Shown: positions 49,739-61,650, counted from the stretch's first letter. The stretch is 64,000 nt of DNA from Brucella pseudogrignonensis (GCF_032190615.1 NZ_JAVLAT010000001.1:434001-498000); one strand, 5' to 3'. The notes: generated by a model not told the origin, from the letters alone. Translations and numbers: made by a program.

Positions 49739-51141
49739 CAGCTTTTCCCTCCGATTGGCTCAATACCCGGGAGTGCGAGAACGGCGCTGCGGAATGCATC
49801 ACCGCGTTTTTCAAAATTCTGGAACTGGTCAAAGCTCGCACAGGCTGGTGAAAGCAGAACCACAGGCTCGCCCGCAGCGTCATTACCTGCATCGCGTGCC
49901 GCATGTTCAACAGCCGCAGCCAAAGTGTCTGAAATCTCAAACGACACCGCATCGCCCAGCGTCGCAGCAAATTGCGCCGCAGCCTCACCGATCAAATAGG
50001 CTTTGGTGATACGCGGGAAGAAACCAGAAAGCGACGCAATACCGCCCGCCTTGGGCACACCACCGGCAATCCAGTAAATATGATTGGCAAAAGATGACAG
50101 CGCGGGAGCGGTCGCTTCGGCATTAGTGGCTTTGGAATCATTGACGAAGAGAACCTTGCCGCGATGCCCCACCTGTTCCATCCGATGTGCAAGACCAGGG
50201 AAGCTTTTCAAACCGGCACGGACTTCTTCAATGGAAAGACCAACGGCAAGACAGGCAGTGATAGCGGCTAACGCATTCTGCGCATTGTGCGCGCCGCGAA
50301 GCGAACCAATACCCTCAAGCGAAGCAAGCTCTTCAACGCTGCCAGCTTTGGCGGAATAGAGCTTTACACCGTCCGCAAAAGCACCATCCTCAAGGCGCTC
50401 GTCCTTGGAAATTCTCGCGACTTTTACGCCGTTTCCTGCGAGACGGTCTGCAATACTGATGCAATAATCGTCATCGACGCCAATGATTGCCACATCGCTT
50501 TTTGCAACAAGCCGCTCCTTGATCGCGGCGTAGTTTTCCATCGAACCATGCCGGTCAAGATGATCCGGCGTCAGGTTGAGCAGAATACCAGCAGTCGGAT
50601 TAAGCGATGGCGCAAGATCAATCTGATAGGATGAGCATTCAACAACATAGAAACGATTTGGCGCTGGTGCTTCCAGTGTCAGGATTGCTGTGCCAATATT
50701 GCCGCCAAGCTGCATGTCGCGGCCCGATGATTTGATAATATGGGCGATCAGCGCGGTTGTCGTCGATTTACCATTGGTGCCGGTGATGGCGATAAACGGG
50801 CAATCCGGCGCAATATGATTGCGTTCACGTACGAAGAGTTCAACGTCACCGATAATCTCAACACCAGCGGCAAGCGCCAGATCCGCCGTCCAGTGTGGTT
50901 TTGGATGGGTCAGCGGAACTCCCGGCGAAAGCACAAAGGCAGCGAACTGTGACCAGTCCGCCTGCCTCAGATCACCTGTTGCAATGCCAGCGCTTTGCGC
51001 GCGGGCCACACTGTCGGGATTATCATCCCAGGCAATGATCTTCGCGCCACCAGCCACTATAGCCTTGGCCGTTGCAATGCCCGACCCACCCAATCCGAAG
51101 AGGGCAACAGTCTTATCTTTAAGGGCGGTGATCGGGATCAT
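49738..51141 (-). CDS. murD: UDP-MurNAc-L-alanine--D-glutamate ligase
   Basis: A 467-residue Mur ligase. The N-terminal domain has [15 protein letters not shown], the ATP loop is [15 protein letters not shown], and [16 protein letters not shown] is the family motif. [11 protein letters not shown] belongs to the C-terminal domain. It sits 9 bp behind mraY. Confidence 0.97.
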   Translation of the reverse strand: MIPITALKDKTVALFGLGGSGIATAKAIVAGGAKIIAWDDNPDSVARAQSAGIATGDLRQADWSQFAAFVLSPGVPLTHPKPHWTADLALAAGVEIIGDVELFVRERNHIAPDCPFIAITGTNGKSTTTALIAHIIKSSGRDMQLGGNIGTAILTLEAPAPNRFYVVECSSYQIDLAPSLNPTAGILLNLTPDHLDRHGSMENYAAIKERLVAKSDVAIIGVDDDYCISIADRLAGNGVKVARISKDERLEDGAFADGVKLYSAKAGSVEELASLEGIGSLRGAHNAQNALAAITACLAVGLSIEEVRAGLKSFPGLAHRMEQVGHRGKVLFVNDSKATNAEATAPALSSFANHIYWIAGGVPKAGGIASLSGFFPRITKAYLIGEAAAQFAATLGDAVSFEISDTLAAAVEHAARDAGNDAAGEPVVLLSPACASFDQFQNFEKRGDAFRSAVLALPGIEPIGGKS

Positions 51142-51150
51142 TCGTCTGCC

Positions 51151-52233
51151 TTATCTCAACTTCAGTGTGGAAAGGCCGATCATGGCAAGGATAATCGCCA
51201 CGATCCAGAAACGGATCACGACCTGACTTTCCGTCCAGCCCTTCTTTTCAAAATGATGATGAATAGGTGCCATCAGGAACACGCGCTTGCCAGTCATCTT
51301 GAACGAGCCAACCTGAATAATCACCGAAAGCGCTTCCATGACGAAAAGACCGCCAATGATCGCAAGGACAATCTCGTGCTTGGTGGCAACAGCAACCGTG
51401 CCGAGCATACCACCAAGGGCAAGCGAACCTGTGTCGCCCATGAAAATTGCAGCCGGTGGCGCATTAAACCAGAGGAAGCCAAGCCCCGCCCCAATCACAG
51501 CGCCCAGAACGACCGCCAATTCACCCGTACCCGGAACAAAGTGGATTTGTAGGTAATCCGCAAAAATAGCATTACCCGACAGATAGGCAATGAAGCCAAA
51601 GGAAGCGGCAGCAACCATCACTGGCACGATTGCAAGACCATCAAGACCATCGGTGAGGTTCACCGCATTGCCTGCACCAACCATCACGAAGGCTGCAAAA
51701 GGAATGAAGAACCAACCAAGATTAAGAACGAACTGTTTTACAAATGGAAATGTCAGCGACGACGAGAACGGCTCTTGCCCGGCGCGCATAATGATAAATG
51801 CTGCAACAGCAGCAATCAGAAACTCGATACCAAGGCGCGACTTACCTGAGAAACCTTTATCCGACTGCTTTGTGACCTTCAGGTAATCGTCATAAAAGCC
51901 GATCGCGCCAAATCCAACCGTGACCATCAAGACAACCCAGACATAGACGCTGGAAAGATTGGCCCAAAAGAAACATGACACGAGAATGCCGGTCATGATC
52001 ATCAGGCCACCCATGGTGGGCGTCCCGGCTTTTTTAAAGTGAGTCTGAGGACCGTCAGCACGGATTGGCTGGCCTTTTCCCTGTCGCGCACGCAACGAAT
52101 TGATGATCGCAGGACCAAACAAGAAAACGATCAGTGCCGAGGTAATCATCGCGCCGCCGGTGCGGAACGTGATGTAGCGAAACACGTTGAACGGCGTCAC
52201 ATGATCGGCAAAAACTGCAAGAAGCATCAACAT
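51151..52233 (-). CDS. mraY: Phospho-MurNAc-pentapeptide translocase
   Basis: A 360-residue membrane enzyme with 10 helices that makes lipid I from UDP-MurNAc-pentapeptide and undecaprenyl phosphate. The motifs [23 protein letters not shown] and [14 protein letters not shown] are diagnostic. It lies 25 bp behind murF. Confidence 0.98.
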   Translation of the reverse strand: MLMLLAVFADHVTPFNVFRYITFRTGGAMITSALIVFLFGPAIINSLRARQGKGQPIRADGPQTHFKKAGTPTMGGLMIMTGILVSCFFWANLSSVYVWVVLMVTVGFGAIGFYDDYLKVTKQSDKGFSGKSRLGIEFLIAAVAAFIIMRAGQEPFSSSLTFPFVKQFVLNLGWFFIPFAAFVMVGAGNAVNLTDGLDGLAIVPVMVAAASFGFIAYLSGNAIFADYLQIHFVPGTGELAVVLGAVIGAGLGFLWFNAPPAAIFMGDTGSLALGGMLGTVAVATKHEIVLAIIGGLFVMEALSVIIQVGSFKMTGKRVFLMAPIHHHFEKKGWTESQVVIRFWIVAIILAMIGLSTLKLR

Positions 52234-52258
52234 ACGGAGAAAAATCCCTCAAACACGC

Positions 52259-53692
52259 CTATTCGGCAGGAACCACCGGTGGAAACTGGTTTGTCAGCGC
52301 CTTGACGATCTTAGCGAAACCGATCCCTTTGGAGGATTTCACCATGACCACATCGCCGGGGCGGACTGCTTTCATCACCAATGGCAATAATTCCTCGGTG
52401 CTCTGCCTGTATTCGACGTGAATTTCAACCGGCAAGGCGTTTTTCAGCACCGACATTTCACGGCCACCGATATAAAGTACGTTCACTTCGGCATCGACAA
52501 TCGGGCGCGCGAGGTCAGCATGAAGCTTGCCAGACTGACGACCCAGCTCCAGCATATCGCCCAAAATTGCGATGCGGCGACCACGCGGACCTTCCGGCGG
52601 CGTTGCCTGCAAAAGTGAAAGCGACGCACGCATCGATGTTGGGTTGGCGTTATAGCTTTCATCGATGAGTGTGAAAGAACCACCGTCCGGGTGTTCCAGC
52701 ACATGACGCGCACCACGACCGCCTTCAGCGCTCAGCGTTGCCATAGCAATGGCAACTTTTGCCATGTCTGCACCAACGAGATGAGCAGCACCCAGAACAG
52801 CAAGCATGTTCTGCACAATATGGCGTCCCGGCATGCTGACTTTGACGACGGCTTCTTCATTGCCGATCTTAACGGTCATGCACGAACAGGTCGGATGCAT
52901 TTTGACTTCGCGCAGGCGATAGTCCGAGCGGGCATTTTCACCGAAGGTGACGATGTGCTCGATGCCTGCCTTTTCAGCCAGTTCTTCAAGCTGTTTGAAG
53001 CGCTTGTCATCGCGATTAAGTAGCGCATAGCCACCCGGTACAACGCCTTCAAAAATCTCAGCTTTTGCTACCGCAATTTCTTCAAGATTTGCAAAATGGC
53101 CTAGATGCGCAGGCGCAATCAGCGTTATCAGCGCGACATGCGGGCGAACCATTTTCACCAGCGGACGAATTTCGTCATGATGATTCATGCCGATTTCGAA
53201 CACACCATAATCGGTATCGGCTGGCATGCGCGCAAGCGTCAGCGGCACGCCCCAGTGATTGTTGAAAGAGGCAACCGACGCATGAACTTTGCCGCTATCG
53301 GCCAGCACGTGACGCAGCGCCTCTTTGGTTGTCGTCTTACCGACAGAGCCCGTGACAGCGATAATCTGCGCTTTGGAGCGTTCACGCGAAGCAAGACCAA
53401 GCTTGGTCAAAGATTCAAGCACATCTTCAACCACGATCATCGGCACTTTGAGATGACCAAGCGCAGGAAGGCGGGATTCGTTCACCACCAGCAGACCTGC
53501 GCCAGCGGCCATAGCAGCCGTTGCAAAATCATGCCCATCGAACAAATCGCCCTTGATCGCGAAGAAAGCTTCGCCTTCTTTCAGCGTGCGGCTATCAATG
53601 GAAATTCCCGTGATCCCCGCAGGCAACGTACCGAAAGGCCGGCCTTCCATGGCCTCCACCATATCGGCAGATGTCCAAAGCCAGTCATTCAT
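52259..53692 (-). CDS. murF: UDP-MurNAc-tripeptide--D-Ala-D-Ala ligase
   Basis: A 477-residue Mur ligase that adds the D-Ala-D-Ala dipeptide. The ATP loop is [40 protein letters not shown] and LGDMLELG are typical of MurF. Its start overlaps the murE end by 4 bases. Confidence 0.97.
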   Translation of the reverse strand: MNDWLWTSADMVEAMEGRPFGTLPAGITGISIDSRTLKEGEAFFAIKGDLFDGHDFATAAMAAGAGLLVVNESRLPALGHLKVPMIVVEDVLESLTKLGLASRERSKAQIIAVTGSVGKTTTKEALRHVLADSGKVHASVASFNNHWGVPLTLARMPADTDYGVFEIGMNHHDEIRPLVKMVRPHVALITLIAPAHLGHFANLEEIAVAKAEIFEGVVPGGYALLNRDDKRFKQLEELAEKAGIEHIVTFGENARSDYRLREVKMHPTCSCMTVKIGNEEAVVKVSMPGRHIVQNMLAVLGAAHLVGADMAKVAIAMATLSAEGGRGARHVLEHPDGGSFTLIDESYNANPTSMRASLSLLQATPPEGPRGRRIAILGDMLELGRQSGKLHADLARPIVDAEVNVLYIGGREMSVLKNALPVEIHVEYRQSTEELLPLVMKAVRPGDVVMVKSSKGIGFAKIVKALTNQFPPVVPAE

Positions 53693-55161
53693 CCCTTATG
53701 CTCCTCAAGGCGTGCGCCAAGTGCCGCCGCCACTTCCGTATGATCAGAGAATGGCAAAGTAATATTGCCAACAATCTGACCTTCTTCATGTCCCTTGCCC
53801 GCAACAACCAATGTATCGCCCGGCATCATCATCGAAACTGCTGTGAAAATCGCCTCGCGACGATCACCAATTTCCGTGGCTCCCGGTGCCGCAGCCATGA
53901 TTTCGGCGCGGATTTGCGCAGGCACTTCGGAACGTGGGTTGTCATCTGTGACGATTGCCACATCAGCAAGACGCGCTGCGATTTCACCCATGATCGGGCG
54001 CTTGCCCTTATCACGATCGCCGCCACAGCCAAACACCACGATCACGCGACCCGTGGTAAACGGACGCACGGACGTCAGCACATTTTCAAGCGCTTCAGGC
54101 TTATGGGCGTAATCGACATAGGCAGGAGCGCCCTCTTCGGTGGCACCAACGAGATCAAGACGACCCGGAGCGCCTTTAAGACGTTCAAGCGCACGCATTG
54201 CAGCAGCAGCCGGGACACCGGTCACCATAGCGAGACCAGCCGACACCAGTGCATTCGCGACCTGAAAGTCACCAGCCAGCGGCAATTCAATTTCAAAAAT
54301 TTCGTCCCCGATGCGCACTTCGACATGCTGGCGGAAACGCTCATGTTCAACGCGCTTAATGGTGATGAAATCGCCTTTGCGACCAACGGTCTTTACATCA
54401 CAACCCGCAGCTTTTGCAGCTTCAATAGCCTGTGGCGAAAATTGGTCATCTGCAAAAATAATCGCAGGCGCACCTTTTGGCAAAAGCGTATCAAACAGGC
54501 GCATCTTGGCATGCAGATATTCTTCAATCGTCGCATGATAGTCCATGTGATCACGACCAAGATTTGTGAAAGCACCAGCGGCAAGCTTCACACCATCGAG
54601 GCGGCGTTGATCAAGACCATGCGACGAAGCTTCCATCGCAGCATGGGTCACACCTTCATCGGCCAGTTCAGCAAGCACACGATGCAGTTCAACCGGATCA
54701 GGTGTCGTCAGCGAATTATAGTCGCTGCGCGTTGGCGAGAAGACACCTGTTGTACCAATGTTTGCGGCTGGAAAACCGGCATAGGCCCAGATCTGACGCG
54801 TGAACGACGCCACTGAAGTCTTGCCGCTGGTACCTGTGACTGCAACCATAACTTCCGGCTGCTTGCCATAAAATTGAGCAGCCACAATAGCGAGCGCATG
54901 GCGCGGGTCTTCAACATGAAGGAGAGGCACACCGCGATTTTCAAGAACTGCACTCTTGCCAGCAATAACCGCAACTGCTCCACGTTTGACAGCATCAATC
55001 GCATAGGCCGAGCCATCTGCCTTCACGCCTTTGAGAGCCGCAAACAAGAAGCCCGGCTCCACTTTGCGGGAATCCGATGTAACGCCTGTAATTTCGAGAT
55101 CACCTGCGGAACCGGAGGTAAGATCCTTAAAAAGTGCGATGTCTTTCAACTTCATGGTCAT
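53689..55161 (-). CDS. murE: UDP-MurNAc-tripeptide synthetase (meso-diaminopimelate type)
   Basis: A 490-residue Mur ligase that adds meso-diaminopimelate. The ATP loop is [13 protein letters not shown]. The substrate-defining motif is DNPR in VTDDNPRSE, which points to meso-DAP rather than lysine. It follows ftsI by 50 bp, the widest gap in the first half of the cluster. An in-frame ATG at 55155 is an alternative start. Confidence 0.97.
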   Translation of the reverse strand: MTMKLKDIALFKDLTSGSAGDLEITGVTSDSRKVEPGFLFAALKGVKADGSAYAIDAVKRGAVAVIAGKSAVLENRGVPLLHVEDPRHALAIVAAQFYGKQPEVMVAVTGTSGKTSVASFTRQIWAYAGFPAANIGTTGVFSPTRSDYNSLTTPDPVELHRVLAELADEGVTHAAMEASSHGLDQRRLDGVKLAAGAFTNLGRDHMDYHATIEEYLHAKMRLFDTLLPKGAPAIIFADDQFSPQAIEAAKAAGCDVKTVGRKGDFITIKRVEHERFRQHVEVRIGDEIFEIELPLAGDFQVANALVSAGLAMVTGVPAAAAMRALERLKGAPGRLDLVGATEEGAPAYVDYAHKPEALENVLTSVRPFTTGRVIVVFGCGGDRDKGKRPIMGEIAARLADVAIVTDDNPRSEVPAQIRAEIMAAAPGATEIGDRREAIFTAVSMMMPGDTLVVAGKGHEEGQIVGNITLPFSDHTEVAAALGARLEEHKG

Positions 55162-55211
55162 ACCAATTCCAGATAAAGGGACGTATCACGCGCTACATGC
55201 AATTACACGAA

Positions 55212-56993
55212 TCAATCATATCCAGCAGCAGCGGTGGCGATTTCTGACTCTGCTGGCGCAAATTCCTGTTTAAAATCGGGCTTAACCCCCAAAAAAGTGG
55301 CTGAGCGGCGAATAATTTGTGAAACCATTGGGGCTGCGTTCAAACCAGCGGTCGCACTGTACTTACCTTCTTCAGGCTTCGGTTCGTCAATAATGGTTAG
55401 AACCACATAGGTTGGATCATCCATCGGGAATGAGGCTACGAAGGCATTGAAACGCACATCCTTCGAATAACGGCCATGAACGACCTTTTCCGCCGTGCCG
55501 GTCTTTCCGCCAACGCGATAGCCCTGAACCGTTGCATTTTTACCCGAGCCACCGGGCGCAGTTGCGTTGAGGCGATAGAGATAGCGCATGTCAGCAGAGA
55601 CTTGCGGATGAATCACCTGCTGTGCGACCTGATCGGCTTGAGCCTGTGTACGCGCAAGGAAAGTTGGCTCGATCAGCTTGCCGCCATTCATAAGCGCCGC
55701 CGCACCAACCGCCGTCTGCAATGGCGTGGTCATCATGCCGTGACCAAACGAAATGGTCATCGAATGAACCTTCTTCCAAACGCGCGGCTCAACAGGACGC
55801 GCAACTTCTGGAAGCTCTGTCTGCATACGATCCAGAAGACCAAGCTTTTTCAAGAACGCACGGTGGCCTTCAATGCCAACGACATTCGCTTCGTGACCCG
55901 AACCAATATTGGATGAGAAGATGAAAACTTCTGGCAGCGTCAACACACGGCCCTTGCCGTGGAAGTCGCGGATGGTCTGACGACCAATGACCAGCGGCCG
56001 CGAGGCATCAATCTTCGAGTTCAGCGTGAACTTGCCCGAGTCGAGCGCCATAGCCGTGGTGAAGCTCTTAATCGTCGAGCCCATTTCATAGGTACCCGCC
56101 GACATACGGTTAAGGCGATCCTTATCCAGTGCGTGCACTGGATTGTTCGGATCAAAATCCGGCACCGAAGCCATGGCGATCACTTCACCGGTCTTCACGT
56201 TCAGCACCACAGCACCCGCTGCAATTGCGCGATAACGTTCAACCGCCTTTACCAGCACATCACGCATGATATGCTGCACGCGAATATCAATCGAAAGCTT
56301 GACCGGTTCCAACGACTGTGCAGTGGCCATGCCTGCTGCACGAAGATCGCTAAGCCCCTGACTGTCAATATATTTCTCCATACCCGCAATGCCCTGATTG
56401 TCGACATTGACGAGGCCAAGAATATGCGACGCGGTCGGACCACCGGGATAGAAACGGCGCTTTTCGGTACGAAATCCGATACCCGGCACACCGAGAGCCA
56501 TGATCTGGCTCTGCTGACGCGGCGTCAAACCGCGTTTTACCCAGACAAAGCCTGCACCGCTCTTCAGGCGGCGATACGTGGCTTCCCAATCGAGATCGGG
56601 AATGACGGTTGAAAGAAGCTCGATGGTTTCATCTGGATCAACGATCTTGCGAGGTTCCGCAAAAAGCGACGCAGTCTTGATATCAGTTGCCAGAATTTCG
56701 CCGTTGCGGTCCAGAATATCGGGACGCGACGCCAGCTGATGCACAGCAGGACCGTTGGAGTCATCGTCTTCGCCACCAATGACACCGAAATAGATGAGCT
56801 TTCCGCCGATAACACCGTAAATACCGACGAAACAGGCAATGGCCATCCACAAACGATTGCGCGCACGATTGCCATGTTTTTTGCGGGAACCCACAAACGC
56901 CATATTGCCAGCCAGCTTTTCATTGCCAGCCGGCATGGTGCCGTCATCAATGGTATTTTTGTTCTTCTTGGACAATCCGAGCTTCAGCCGCAT
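55212..56993 (-). CDS. ftsI: Division-specific transpeptidase FtsI (PBP3)
   Basis: A 593-residue class B penicillin-binding protein. One transmembrane helix (about 48-70) follows a basic cytoplasmic tail. The dimerisation domain comes next. The transpeptidase motifs are S306-TIK, SSN at 360-362 and KTG at 497-499. It works with FtsW at the septum. It starts 2 bp behind ftsL. Confidence 0.97.
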   Translation of the reverse strand: MRLKLGLSKKNKNTIDDGTMPAGNEKLAGNMAFVGSRKKHGNRARNRLWMAIACFVGIYGVIGGKLIYFGVIGGEDDDSNGPAVHQLASRPDILDRNGEILATDIKTASLFAEPRKIVDPDETIELLSTVIPDLDWEATYRRLKSGAGFVWVKRGLTPRQQSQIMALGVPGIGFRTEKRRFYPGGPTASHILGLVNVDNQGIAGMEKYIDSQGLSDLRAAGMATAQSLEPVKLSIDIRVQHIMRDVLVKAVERYRAIAAGAVVLNVKTGEVIAMASVPDFDPNNPVHALDKDRLNRMSAGTYEMGSTIKSFTTAMALDSGKFTLNSKIDASRPLVIGRQTIRDFHGKGRVLTLPEVFIFSSNIGSGHEANVVGIEGHRAFLKKLGLLDRMQTELPEVARPVEPRVWKKVHSMTISFGHGMMTTPLQTAVGAAALMNGGKLIEPTFLARTQAQADQVAQQVIHPQVSADMRYLYRLNATAPGGSGKNATVQGYRVGGKTGTAEKVVHGRYSKDVRFNAFVASFPMDDPTYVVLTIIDEPKPEEGKYSATAGLNAAPMVSQIIRRSATFLGVKPDFKQEFAPAESEIATAAAGYD

Positions 56994-56995
56994 GA

Positions 56996-57421
56996 TCAGT
57001 GCCTCGCTCCATTCTTTTTAACGCTTCCGGTGGTGGTTGCATCTGGTTCCAGAACGCCGCTTGCGACCAGTTCGTCGCTGCCGGAAATCAATTTCTGAAT
57101 ATCATCGAGCTGACGCTCAGGAATATCTTCGACACCCATGGCCAGCTGCTGCGCTTCAATCGGCTCAAGCTTCAGCTCTTCAGAGTACACACCCACCAAG
57201 CTCTGCAAACGTCCCGGCTGATTCATCAATGCCCAGTCTGCGCGCAGAAGCGTGATCGTGTCCTTCTCAGAGTTAATCTGGCGTTGGAGTTTAGCAATAA
57301 CCGAAATCTGCCTCTCCGCATCATACTTGATGGTATAGGTGATCGTTGCTGCTATCAGCATCGCCGCAATCATGATGAGTTCAAAAGTACGCAGCACTCG
57401 TTCAACTCCGGGCCAGTTCAT
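56996..57421 (-). CDS. ftsL: Cell division protein FtsL
   Basis: A 141-residue bitopic protein with a short N-terminus, one transmembrane helix (about 12-32) and a leucine-zipper-like coiled coil (about 35-80, [20 protein letters not shown]). The position between rsmH and ftsI and the topology support FtsL. Its start overlaps the rsmH end by 20 bases. Confidence 0.9.
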   Translation of the reverse strand: MNWPGVERVLRTFELIMIAAMLIAATITYTIKYDAERQISVIAKLQRQINSEKDTITLLRADWALMNQPGRLQSLVGVYSEELKLEPIEAQQLAMGVEDIPERQLDDIQKLISGSDELVASGVLEPDATTTGSVKKNGARH

Positions 57422-58445
57422 GCGTTTCAGGCAGTTTAGGCAACCCGAAAAGCGTCAAATCATCTTCAAGAGGCGGATTTTCAGTTCTCACACCTGCACG
57501 CAGTTTTGCAGAGCGCGAGCGAGGATTGCGCTCTTCTTCTTCAGCTGTTGGGCCAACAGCGCCCTTCACCGCAGGCGTAAAGCTTGGCAACCGCACGTGC
57601 GTTGCAGGCAGATGCCGTGATCCTGCACTGCCGCCAGAACGATCCGCAAAGTAGCGCTTGACCATACGATCTTCGAGCGAATGGAAGGTCACAACAACAA
57701 GACGCCCGCCGGGCTTCAAGACGCGCTCGGCTGCAAGCAGCGCGCGCGCCAATTCGCCCAACTCATCATTCACATAGATACGCAGCGCCTGAAACACGCG
57801 CGTCGCCGGATGAATTGGCACCTTTGGATTGCGTCCGACCAGCCCTTCAATCGCATTCGCGAGATCAAGGGTGCGTGTAAAAGGCTGTGCTTCACGGCGC
57901 TTTTCGATCATGCGTGCAATACGGCCAGCATGACGTTCTTCGCCCAAAAAATTAAAAATACGTGCAAGATCGCCCATCTTGAGACGGTTCACGACGTCAG
58001 CAGCACTCGGTCCCTTGCGCGACATGCGCATATCAAGCGGACCATCTTTCTGGAAAGAGAAGCCGCGCTCGGCTTCATCAATCTGCATTGAGGAAACACC
58101 AATATCGAGAACAACGCCATCGACCATGGCACCCGCTCCCAATACCTTTTCAACCGCTTGATCCAGCGCAGAAAACTGGCTCTCAACAAGATCGAGCCTG
58201 CCGTCAAACTCCTTCACCATGACCTGTCCTGCTGCAATCGCAGTTGGGTCACGGTCAATGGCGATAACATTTGCGCTCTGCTCAAGAATGCAGCGCGTAT
58301 AACCACCAGCACCAAAGGTGCCATCAACAATTACTTTGCCGGTTTCGGGTTTCAGAGCGTCAATCACTTCGGAGATAAGCACCGGAACGTGACGGACCTG
58401 AGCCCCTTCGGCTTGAGATTGGTCTCCGCCGAGGCTAGCCATCAT
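57402..58445 (-). CDS. rsmH: 16S rRNA (cytosine1402-N4)-methyltransferase
   Basis: A 347-residue SAM methyltransferase with [13 protein letters not shown] at the start, the SAM loop [29 protein letters not shown], and [16 protein letters not shown]. It is also known as mraW and is the first gene of the dcw cluster here. Three start codons stand in a row (GTG at 58448, ATG at 58445 and 58442) behind AAAGGA; I took the middle one. No mraZ precedes it. Confidence 0.96.
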   Translation of the reverse strand: MMASLGGDQSQAEGAQVRHVPVLISEVIDALKPETGKVIVDGTFGAGGYTRCILEQSANVIAIDRDPTAIAAGQVMVKEFDGRLDLVESQFSALDQAVEKVLGAGAMVDGVVLDIGVSSMQIDEAERGFSFQKDGPLDMRMSRKGPSAADVVNRLKMGDLARIFNFLGEERHAGRIARMIEKRREAQPFTRTLDLANAIEGLVGRNPKVPIHPATRVFQALRIYVNDELGELARALLAAERVLKPGGRLVVVTFHSLEDRMVKRYFADRSGGSAGSRHLPATHVRLPSFTPAVKGAVGPTAEEEERNPRSRSAKLRAGVRTENPPLEDDLTLFGLPKLPETHELARS

Positions 58446-58821
58446 CACGATCCTTTCCCGGGATCACGTCCCGCTATCCAGTGTTTTACGCATCATTCCG
58501 GCCAATTTCAGACGGGTGTCGATTTGGCGGATTCGTTCAAACAGTTATCGGATATTAAGCTTAATGAACCGTTATCCTTTGGCAGCGACCTTCATAAATC
58601 CGTCTTGTGTGAAAAGTTTTCCCAGCAATAAATTGAGGCACTTTTGTTAGCTCTTATCCTCGCAGCATCAGAGCCGGTTTAGCCGACAATTCACTCATCC
58701 AATATCCAGCCTTCACAATCACATAGTTATGAAGAGCACTCTCCCCAACACCGTTGACGTAATCACCGCACAAGATTATTAAATGCAAATAATTTGCAAT
58801 TGCATTTTGGAAGCTTAAAGC
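58446..58821. other. Gap between rsmH and mntH
   Basis: A 376-bp divergent intergenic region. No MraZ-like frame is seen on either strand; the longest plus-strand frame is antisense to rsmH. It should hold the dcw promoter on the minus strand and the mntH promoter and operator on the plus strand. A short palindrome ATTAAGCTTAAT lies near 58551-58566, and one GANTC site lies near 58531. Confidence 0.55.
58784..58804 (+). promoter_or_regulatory. Mur/Fur-type manganese operator of mntH
   Basis: The perfect palindrome TGCAAATAATTTGCA (58784-58798) overlaps a second one, TGCAATTGCA (58795-58804). It ends 18 bp before the mntH start codon. Boxes of this type are bound by the manganese-responsive Fur-family regulator Mur in Rhizobiales. 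Confidence 0.75.
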
Positions 58822-60192
58822 ATGGCCCCACAGGATACGACGACGACCACGGCGAAAGATGTTAGTTTTGAAGGCTGGCGTCGTGATCGCGGCGAAGCTT
58901 CGATGTCAGATGTTCATCGCTCTATACGGGTCAGTCGGTCCGGTTCTAAACTCCGACGTGCCATGGCTTTCTTCGGCCCCGGCTATCTCGTTGCCGTTGG
59001 CTATATGGATCCCGGAAACTGGGCAACATCCCTCGCTGGCGGTTCGCGCTTTGGCTATATGCTGCTGTCGGTCGTGCTGCTTTCAAACCTCATGGCCGTA
59101 CTTCTGCAAGCACTCTGCACCCGACTGGCCGTTGCGACAGGACGCGATCTTGCTCAAGCCTGCCGCGATGCCTATCCGCGTTTTCTTGCCTGGCCTTTAT
59201 GGCTGCTGGCAGAACTTGCAATCTGTGCCACCGATCTTGCCGAGGTCATCGGCACGGCAATTGGTCTCAACTTGCTGTTTGGCATCCCGCTCGAAATCGG
59301 TGTCATCCTCACAGCCGCCGATGTGCTTTTGGTGCTCTATCTCCAAAACAAAGGCTTTCGTCGTGTTGAAGCGCTGATCATTGCGCTGCTGGCTGTTATT
59401 GCAATTTGCTTCCTGATCCAAATTCTGATGGCAGACCCAAATTGGGGTGATGTTATCCGAGGTTTTGCACCCACCACCGAAATCCTGCGCAATCCGGATA
59501 TGCTTTATATTGCACTCGGCATCATTGGTGCGACGGTCATGCCGCATAATCTCTATCTGCATTCTGGCATCATCCAGACCCGTGACTATGGCCAAACAAT
59601 ACCCGAAAAGCGCGAGGCAATCCGCTATGCCACGCTTGATTCCACCATTGCGTTAACGTTTGCTCTGCTGGTCAATGCTTCCATCCTGATCCTCGCTGCC
59701 GCAAGTTTCCACGCAACCGGAAATACCGGCGTCGAAGACCTGGACAAGGCCCATGCCTTGCTCAATCCGCTGCTTGGTTCAGCGCTGGCACCAACACTCT
59801 TCGCAATTGCTTTGCTGTGTTGTGGCCTTAACTCGACCATCACTGCAACGATGGCAGGTCAAATCGTGATGGAAGGTTTCATCGACATCAAACTGAAGCC
59901 TTGGTTGCGTCGCGCTATCACACGCTTTGTCGCGATAGTTCCAGCCGCAATCGTTACAATCATGTGTGGATCACAGGGAACCAGCGAGCTTCTCATCCTG
60001 TCGCAGGTTGTGCTCAGCCTACAATTGCCTTTCGCTGTCATTCCGCTTGTGATGTTTACAGCAGAAAAGAAAAAAATGGGCGCACTGGTGGCACCGCGCT
60101 GGGTAACAATTCTTGCGGCTATTACCGCCGCAATCATTGTCGTTTTGAACATGAAGCTTATTTATGACTTCTTCACAGGCGCACCCATTTGA
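58822..60192 (+). CDS. mntH: Manganese/divalent cation transporter (Nramp family)
   Basis: A 456-residue proton-coupled Mn2+ importer with 11 membrane helices. The metal-site motifs are DPGN (63-66, in [10 protein letters not shown]) and [10 protein letters not shown] polar N-terminal tail of about 45 residues precedes helix 1. The palindromic operator just upstream suggests repression when manganese is plentiful. It is a single-gene unit; the SDR gene behind it is convergent. Confidence 0.96.
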   Translation: MAPQDTTTTTAKDVSFEGWRRDRGEASMSDVHRSIRVSRSGSKLRRAMAFFGPGYLVAVGYMDPGNWATSLAGGSRFGYMLLSVVLLSNLMAVLLQALCTRLAVATGRDLAQACRDAYPRFLAWPLWLLAELAICATDLAEVIGTAIGLNLLFGIPLEIGVILTAADVLLVLYLQNKGFRRVEALIIALLAVIAICFLIQILMADPNWGDVIRGFAPTTEILRNPDMLYIALGIIGATVMPHNLYLHSGIIQTRDYGQTIPEKREAIRYATLDSTIALTFALLVNASILILAAASFHATGNTGVEDLDKAHALLNPLLGSALAPTLFAIALLCCGLNSTITATMAGQIVMEGFIDIKLKPWLRRAITRFVAIVPAAIVTIMCGSQGTSELLILSQVVLSLQLPFAVIPLVMFTAEKKKMGALVAPRWVTILAAITAAIIVVLNMKLIYDFFTGAPI

Positions 60193-60232
60193 TCTGGCAC
60201 AGTGGCTTTCCAACCCGGAAAGCCACTATTTT

Positions 60233-60982
60233 TTATTTGACAGCTGAATTACCACCATCAGCATAAAGCGCTGAGCCGGAAACAAAGCTCGCCATTGGAC
60301 CCGCAAGAAAGAGTGCCGCCTGAGCAATTTCTTCAGGCTTCGCAATCCGCTTCATTGCATGGAGGCCCGCCGCCCATTCTTTCTGCGCATCACTGCCTGC
60401 CATCGGCGTATCGACACCGCCCGGCAAAAGCGCGTTGGCTCTTATGCCTTGCGCGCCATAATCTGCCGTGATGCCCTTCACCAATCCCATCAACCCAGCC
60501 TTTGCAGCACCATAGAGTGACATTCCAGGAATTCCGACACTGGTGCCAACAAAGCTTGATGTAAAAATGATCGAACCGCCGCCGGACTTGAGCATGGATG
60601 GTATCTGCGATTTCGCGCCGAGAAATGCCGATGTCAGATTTCCGGCAATCACCTTGTTCCAATCATCAAGGCTTGTTTCTGCAAAAGGCCCGATAGGACC
60701 GACAGTGCCAGCATTATTAAAAGCAATATCAAGACGACCGAACTCACTTTGCGCAACGGCTATGAGTTTCTCATGCGTTTCAGCTCTTGAAGCATCACCA
60801 GCCACATAATATGCTTCACCGCCAAGCTCTTTGATAGCTTGGGCGACTGGAACCAACCCCGCCTCATTGCGGGCATTTAGAACGATAGTTGCACCCTGCG
60901 CGGCAAAAAGCATTGCCGTAGCGCGCCCTATACCCGACGACGCACCGATAATAATTGCGACTTTATCTTTTAAGCTCGACAT
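60233..60982 (-). CDS. SDR family oxidoreductase
   Basis: A 249-residue classical short-chain dehydrogenase. The cofactor motif GASSGIG is at 13-19, the NNAG motif is in AFNNAGTVGP, and the catalytic Tyr and Lys are in YGAAKAG. ADGGNSAVK ends it. Substrate unknown. The ATG at 60982, with GGAGG five bases upstream, is preferred over the in-frame start at 61012. Confidence 0.9.
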   Translation of the reverse strand: MSSLKDKVAIIIGASSGIGRATAMLFAAQGATIVLNARNEAGLVPVAQAIKELGGEAYYVAGDASRAETHEKLIAVAQSEFGRLDIAFNNAGTVGPIGPFAETSLDDWNKVIAGNLTSAFLGAKSQIPSMLKSGGGSIIFTSSFVGTSVGIPGMSLYGAAKAGLMGLVKGITADYGAQGIRANALLPGGVDTPMAGSDAQKEWAAGLHAMKRIAKPEEIAQAALFLAGPMASFVSGSALYADGGNSAVK

Positions 60983-61080
60983 GGAAACCTCCTTTATTAG
61001 GAAGCTCCGCAATAGATAGGCAACGTGAACACAACTATCCGTTTCCTGCGATCAAAGACATATGAGAAAGAATAAAGTGT

Positions 61081-61500
61081 CAGTCGGTCTATAAGCCGGG
61101 TTTTGTATGGCCGGACTTGCGTCCAACGTGGCAGCCATTCATCTGGGACGGATGTCGCCACCCGCCTCTTGCAACCCACCCGGACGACTGATCCGGAAAC
61201 TGATTGCCGGTCCTTACGAACCGGCGCGCCGTCCCTATTCGGTTTTGCTCCCAATGGGGTTTACCGTGCCGCCTGTGTTGCCACCGGCGCGGTGGGCTCT
61301 TACCCCACCCTTTCACCCTTACCCCGTCATCCCTGCCGCTTAGACAAGCGGTACGGAAGACGGGGCGGTTTACTTTCTGTGGCACTATCCCTGGGGTCGC
61401 CCCCGCCGGGCGTTACCCGGCATCGTATTTCCATGGAGCCCGGACTTTCCTCACCTGCCGTCTTTCGACATATGACAAGCGCGGCTGCCCGACCGACTGA
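61081..61500 (-). ncRNA. rnpB: RNase P RNA
   Basis: In minus sense the RNA holds the class A core: GAGGAAAGTCCGGGCTCC near the 5' end, GCCACAGAAA about 70 bases later, GGGTGAAAGGGTGGGGTAAG in the middle, and AAACCCGGCTTATAGACCG at the 3' end. The ends pair through GTCGGTC and GACCGAC. RNase P RNA is the catalyst that trims the 5' ends of pre-tRNAs. TATATA at about 61508-61513 is a likely -10 box. The ends are good to a few bases. Confidence 0.95.
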
Positions 61501-61562
61501 CGGCGCGTATATAGCATGATCGGACAAAGTGGGAACCGTGTTTCGCAAAAATCTCCACACAA

Positions 61563-61597
61563 CAAAAAAGCCGGCAGCAAAACCACTACCGGCTTTT
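61563..61597 (-). terminator. Intrinsic terminator of the lytic transglycosylase gene
   Basis: GCCGG (61570) and CCGGC (61589-61593) arms, extended by a CAG/CTA partial pairing, precede a T6 run in minus sense. It lies about 55 bp behind the stop codon at 61651. Confidence 0.8.
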
Positions 61598-61650
61598 CGT
61601 TCACATCATCGGCCTGAAACTCTACGCGACCGACAACATAAATTCAGATG

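Noticed and set aside
53671..54816. 381-codon plus-strand open frame
   Set aside because: Antisense to murE; the sequence is His/Arg/Thr-rich and without domains.
58551..58566. Palindrome ATTAAGCTTAAT as a CtrA site
   Set aside because: CtrA sites are TTAA-N7-TTAA; here the spacing is only two bases, so the match fails.
61103..61519. Open frames of 78-138 codons on both strands
   Set aside because: They lie on the RNase P RNA gene, whose conserved core is unmistakable.
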